Assembly (NCBI GenBank): GCA_965243385.1
Contig: CBDEUV010000002.1
Coordinates: 4,030,001-4,094,000, forward strand
Direction of reading: 5' to 3'
Length of the DNA: 64,000 nt
Origin: JANSYA01 sp965243385
Lineage (GTDB): Bacteria > Spirochaetota > Leptospiria > Leptospirales > Leptonemataceae
The translations under genes were made by a program, and so were the position numbers. The notes under the pieces are model-generated. The model saw only the letters and a program-made list of their open reading frames with translations. It ran no database searches and was not told the origin of the DNA. Numbering within the stretch: the first letter of the stretch is position 1; each line of letters begins with the position of its first letter. This document shows positions 62,139 through 64,000 of this stretch, in pieces.

Positions 62139-64000
62139 ATGAACGACCTGCTCTATTTTCCCGAATCCCTGGTGCTCGCATTTCTGCTTCTGGTATTGCT
62201 GAGCGGGGTCTACCTGACCATCAAATTCCTGCCGATTTTGCCGCTGGGTTTCCTCTTCAAGCTGCCGTTAGTGGCGAAGTCTCTGGCGGGCAATCTGGAC
62301 CCCGGCCCCGCCGGCAATCGGCTGTCGCCGGGCCGCGCCTGGGTGCTGGGCTCGGCGTACGATTCGATCGTCGGCGCGGGGCTGGGAGCCGTCTTCGCGC
62401 ACGCGCTGGCGGGTCCGGGCGTTTTAATCTGGCTGATCGTCATCAGCGCGCTCGTCGGAGCCGTGACCTTCGCCATCGCGACAGTTGCGCGCACGGTCGC
62501 CGCGGGCGGCGTGGCGCTGCAGCTGTACTATGCGTTGAGCGGCATCGCCATTCCGTTGTTCGTGCTGGTGCTGGTTTCAAAGCAACTGGCCATCGCGTAC
62601 GCTTTCCTGGGAGCGGGGCTGATTTTCTGGATCGGACGGGGGGGAGTCCCCCGGGCCGGAGCCTTCGCTCGCTATTCGTTCGTCGCGGCCGTGCTGTGTC
62701 TCCTCGGGTCCGGCGTGTCTCTGGCGCTCAGCGGGGGATTCGCGCTACCGGGCGCCCTCGGGGCGGTCGTCGCGGTGCCGTCGAGCGGCGTGGGCGAACT
62801 CTGGCAGCTCGCAATACCGGATACGCAGCGCGAATGGTTTCGCATGATCACCGCTTCCGGCGTCTTTTTTATTCTGAGCGGAGCGGGTTCCCTGCGTATT
62901 CTGAGTTATGCGACCTTAAACACGGCGCCGGTGTCGCCGCTGGCGTCGGCCCGGGTGGGCATTGCATTCGTCTTCGGCCCGCTGGTTTCGACGCTGATCG
63001 CCGTGCTGGTCTTCGCCGCCCTGGCCGCCGGGGATGCCGAATTGCTGTTGGCCTATCCGGAGCGTCACTGGTTGCTCTGGGCCGGCGTGATTGTGCTCAG
63101 CCTCTGCGGACTGGCAGGGGCGTATATGGGTTCCGAAATCGGCGAAGAGGCCGACGTGCAACACGGTATCGCCACCGCGCGGGATTCGGCCTACGGCTAT
63201 CGCTTTAAAGAACGCGGCCGTCTGCGGGCGATTCTGTGGGGCGCCGGGGCCTTTCTATGGCTGGGCGCTTTCTATCTCGGGGATGAAACCCACGTTTTGC
63301 CGACGCTGATCTTGCCTTTAACCATCTACGTGACCGTGGGGCTCGGGGCGGCGGCGGCCATCGCCGCGATTCTGTACGCCTATTTTCGTATGAATTTCGC
63401 GACGGCGGCCTTGCGCGCACTGCGGGCCGATAAAGAATCGTGGCGATCGGAAGCCGGACGCGATCTGAAGCTGCTTCTGTTCCACCTGCTACCCACGAAT
63501 CTGGTCAGCCGGCTCTTCGGCCATTTCGCGGAGCTGCGCCTGCCGGCTGTGTTATTGCATCCGCTGTTGCGCTGGTATGCGAAGACCTTTAACGTAAATC
63601 TGGAGGAGGCCGGCAAAGCCCTCGAAGAATACGAAAGTCTGAACCTGTTTTTCACGCGGGCCCTGAAGCCCGGCCTGCGCCCGATTGACGGCCGCGCTCG
63701 CGGAGTGGTTTCGCCGGTGGACGGTGTGCTTTCGCGCTTCGGCCCGATTGAAAACGGCACGCTGATTCAGGCGAAGGGTCTGGACTATCGTCTGGAGGAT
63801 CTGCTGGCGGGCTCGGAATTCGTTTCGCAGTTTCAGGGCGGCCACTATGCCGTGATCTATCTCAGTCCGCGCGACTATCATCGCATCCATTCCCAGGTGG
63901 GCGGGGACGTGCTCGGGTACGATTACGTGCCCGGACGGCTGTTCCCGGTGAATTGCTGGCCGTCAACGGGATCCGCGATCTCTTTCCGAAGAACGAACGA
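62139..64000 (+). CDS. psd: Membrane protein - phosphatidylserine decarboxylase fusion (3' end outside window; frameshifted)
   Basis: From ATG 62139 about 605 codons stay open. Residues 1-~410 are a many-helix membrane region whose GAVFAHALAGPGVLIWLI segment recalls Na+/alanine symporters. From residue ~442 the sequence aligns with phosphatidylserine decarboxylase: HLLPTNLVSRLFGHFAEL, ESLNLFFTRALKPGLRPID, VVSPVDGVLSRFG, YAVIYLSPRDYHRIHSQV, VPGRLFPVN. After that Asn (63951-63953) the expected LAVNGIRDLFPKNER is found in another frame, one base short. The LGST autocleavage site would lie beyond the window. The enzyme makes phosphatidylethanolamine. Confidence 0.82.
   Translation, partial: MNDLLYFPESLVLAFLLLVLLSGVYLTIKFLPILPLGFLFKLPLVAKSLAGNLDPGPAGNRLSPGRAWVLGSAYDSIVGAGLGAVFAHALAGPGVLIWLIVISALVGAVTFAIATVARTVAAGGVALQLYYALSGIAIPLFVLVLVSKQLAIAYAFLGAGLIFWIGRGGVPRAGAFARYSFVAAVLCLLGSGVSLALSGGFALPGALGAVVAVPSSGVGELWQLAIPDTQREWFRMITASGVFFILSGAGSLRILSYATLNTAPVSPLASARVGIAFVFGPLVSTLIAVLVFAALAAGDAELLLAYPERHWLLWAGVIVLSLCGLAGAYMGSEIGEEADVQHGIATARDSAYGYRFKERGRLRAILWGAGAFLWLGAFYLGDETHVLPTLILPLTIYVTVGLGAAAAIAAILYAYFRMNFATAALRALRADKESWRSEAGRDLKLLLFHLLPTNLVSRLFGHFAELRLPAVLLHPLLRWYAKTFNVNLEEAGKALEEYESLNLFFTRALKPGLRPIDGRARGVVSPVDGVLSRFGPIENGTLIQAKGLDYRLEDLLAGSEFVSQFQGGHYAVIYLSPRDYHRIHSQVGGDVLGYDYVPGRLFPVNCWPSTGSAISFRRTN

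Overview
The window is GC-rich, densely coding DNA from a Gram-negative bacterium. I see no rRNA, tRNA, CRISPR array, phage or intact insertion sequence. Many small lipoproteins have a relaxed lipobox, several with Pro at -3. Signalling genes are plentiful (SpoIIE phosphatase, STAS, cyclase, GGDEF/EAL, two-component), and GlmU is of the alternate type. Together these suggest a leptospiral spirochaete (Leptospira/Leptonema/Turneriella-like). That placement is inference and tentative.

Layout. 1-4.7 kb (minus): the 5' end of ispE, rpmG, a sigma-54 enhancer-binding regulator, a secreted protein, a STAS protein, then bacterioferritin and its ferredoxin, each with a Fur-like box. 4.9-6.7 kb: one protein joining a [2Fe-2S] ferredoxin, a class III adenylate cyclase and a plant-type class I haem peroxidase. 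This is the most striking gene here. 8.0-13.1 kb: a three-gene overlapping phosphorelay. 13.2-16.7 kb: a TPR-SpoIIE phosphatase, a MarR regulator and a fatty-acid hydroxylase, with shared GACAA-N5-TTGTC operators. 16.8-19.3 kb: a lipoprotein with 86-residue repeats. 19.3-29 kb: gltX, a 23S/tRNA uridine methyltransferase, xseB, alternate glmU, an alpha/beta hydrolase and glmS.

29.2-34.4 kb is a compact biosynthetic cluster: type III polyketide synthase, ICMT-type methyltransferase, acyl carrier protein, fatty acyl-AMP ligase and flavoprotein hydroxylase. It probably makes methylated phenolic or quinone lipids from a directly loaded fatty acyl starter. 34.4-40.4 kb holds two membrane proteins, asnS and a PAS-GGDEF-EAL protein with a degenerate GGDEF motif. 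40.4-46.0 kb (minus) is a gamma-glutamylation route: glutamine-synthetase-like ligase, Fe-alcohol dehydrogenase, lipoprotein, gamma-glutamyl hydrolase and aldehyde dehydrogenase. The alcohol dehydrogenase in place of an amine oxidase or transaminase points to an amino alcohol such as ethanolamine.

46-64 kb holds a glycerophosphodiesterase, an SPFH coiled-coil protein, two copies of a 168-bp element with inverted ends, a ceramidase-like membrane hydrolase, a thiolase, a long gene-free stretch with a terminator facing no gene, a methyltransferase/DUF45 protease/GST overlap operon, an MFS transporter, a zinc phospholipase C-like exported protein, surface proteins, and the 5' part of a large membrane protein fused to phosphatidylserine decarboxylase. 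That last frame is broken by one base just before the window ends.
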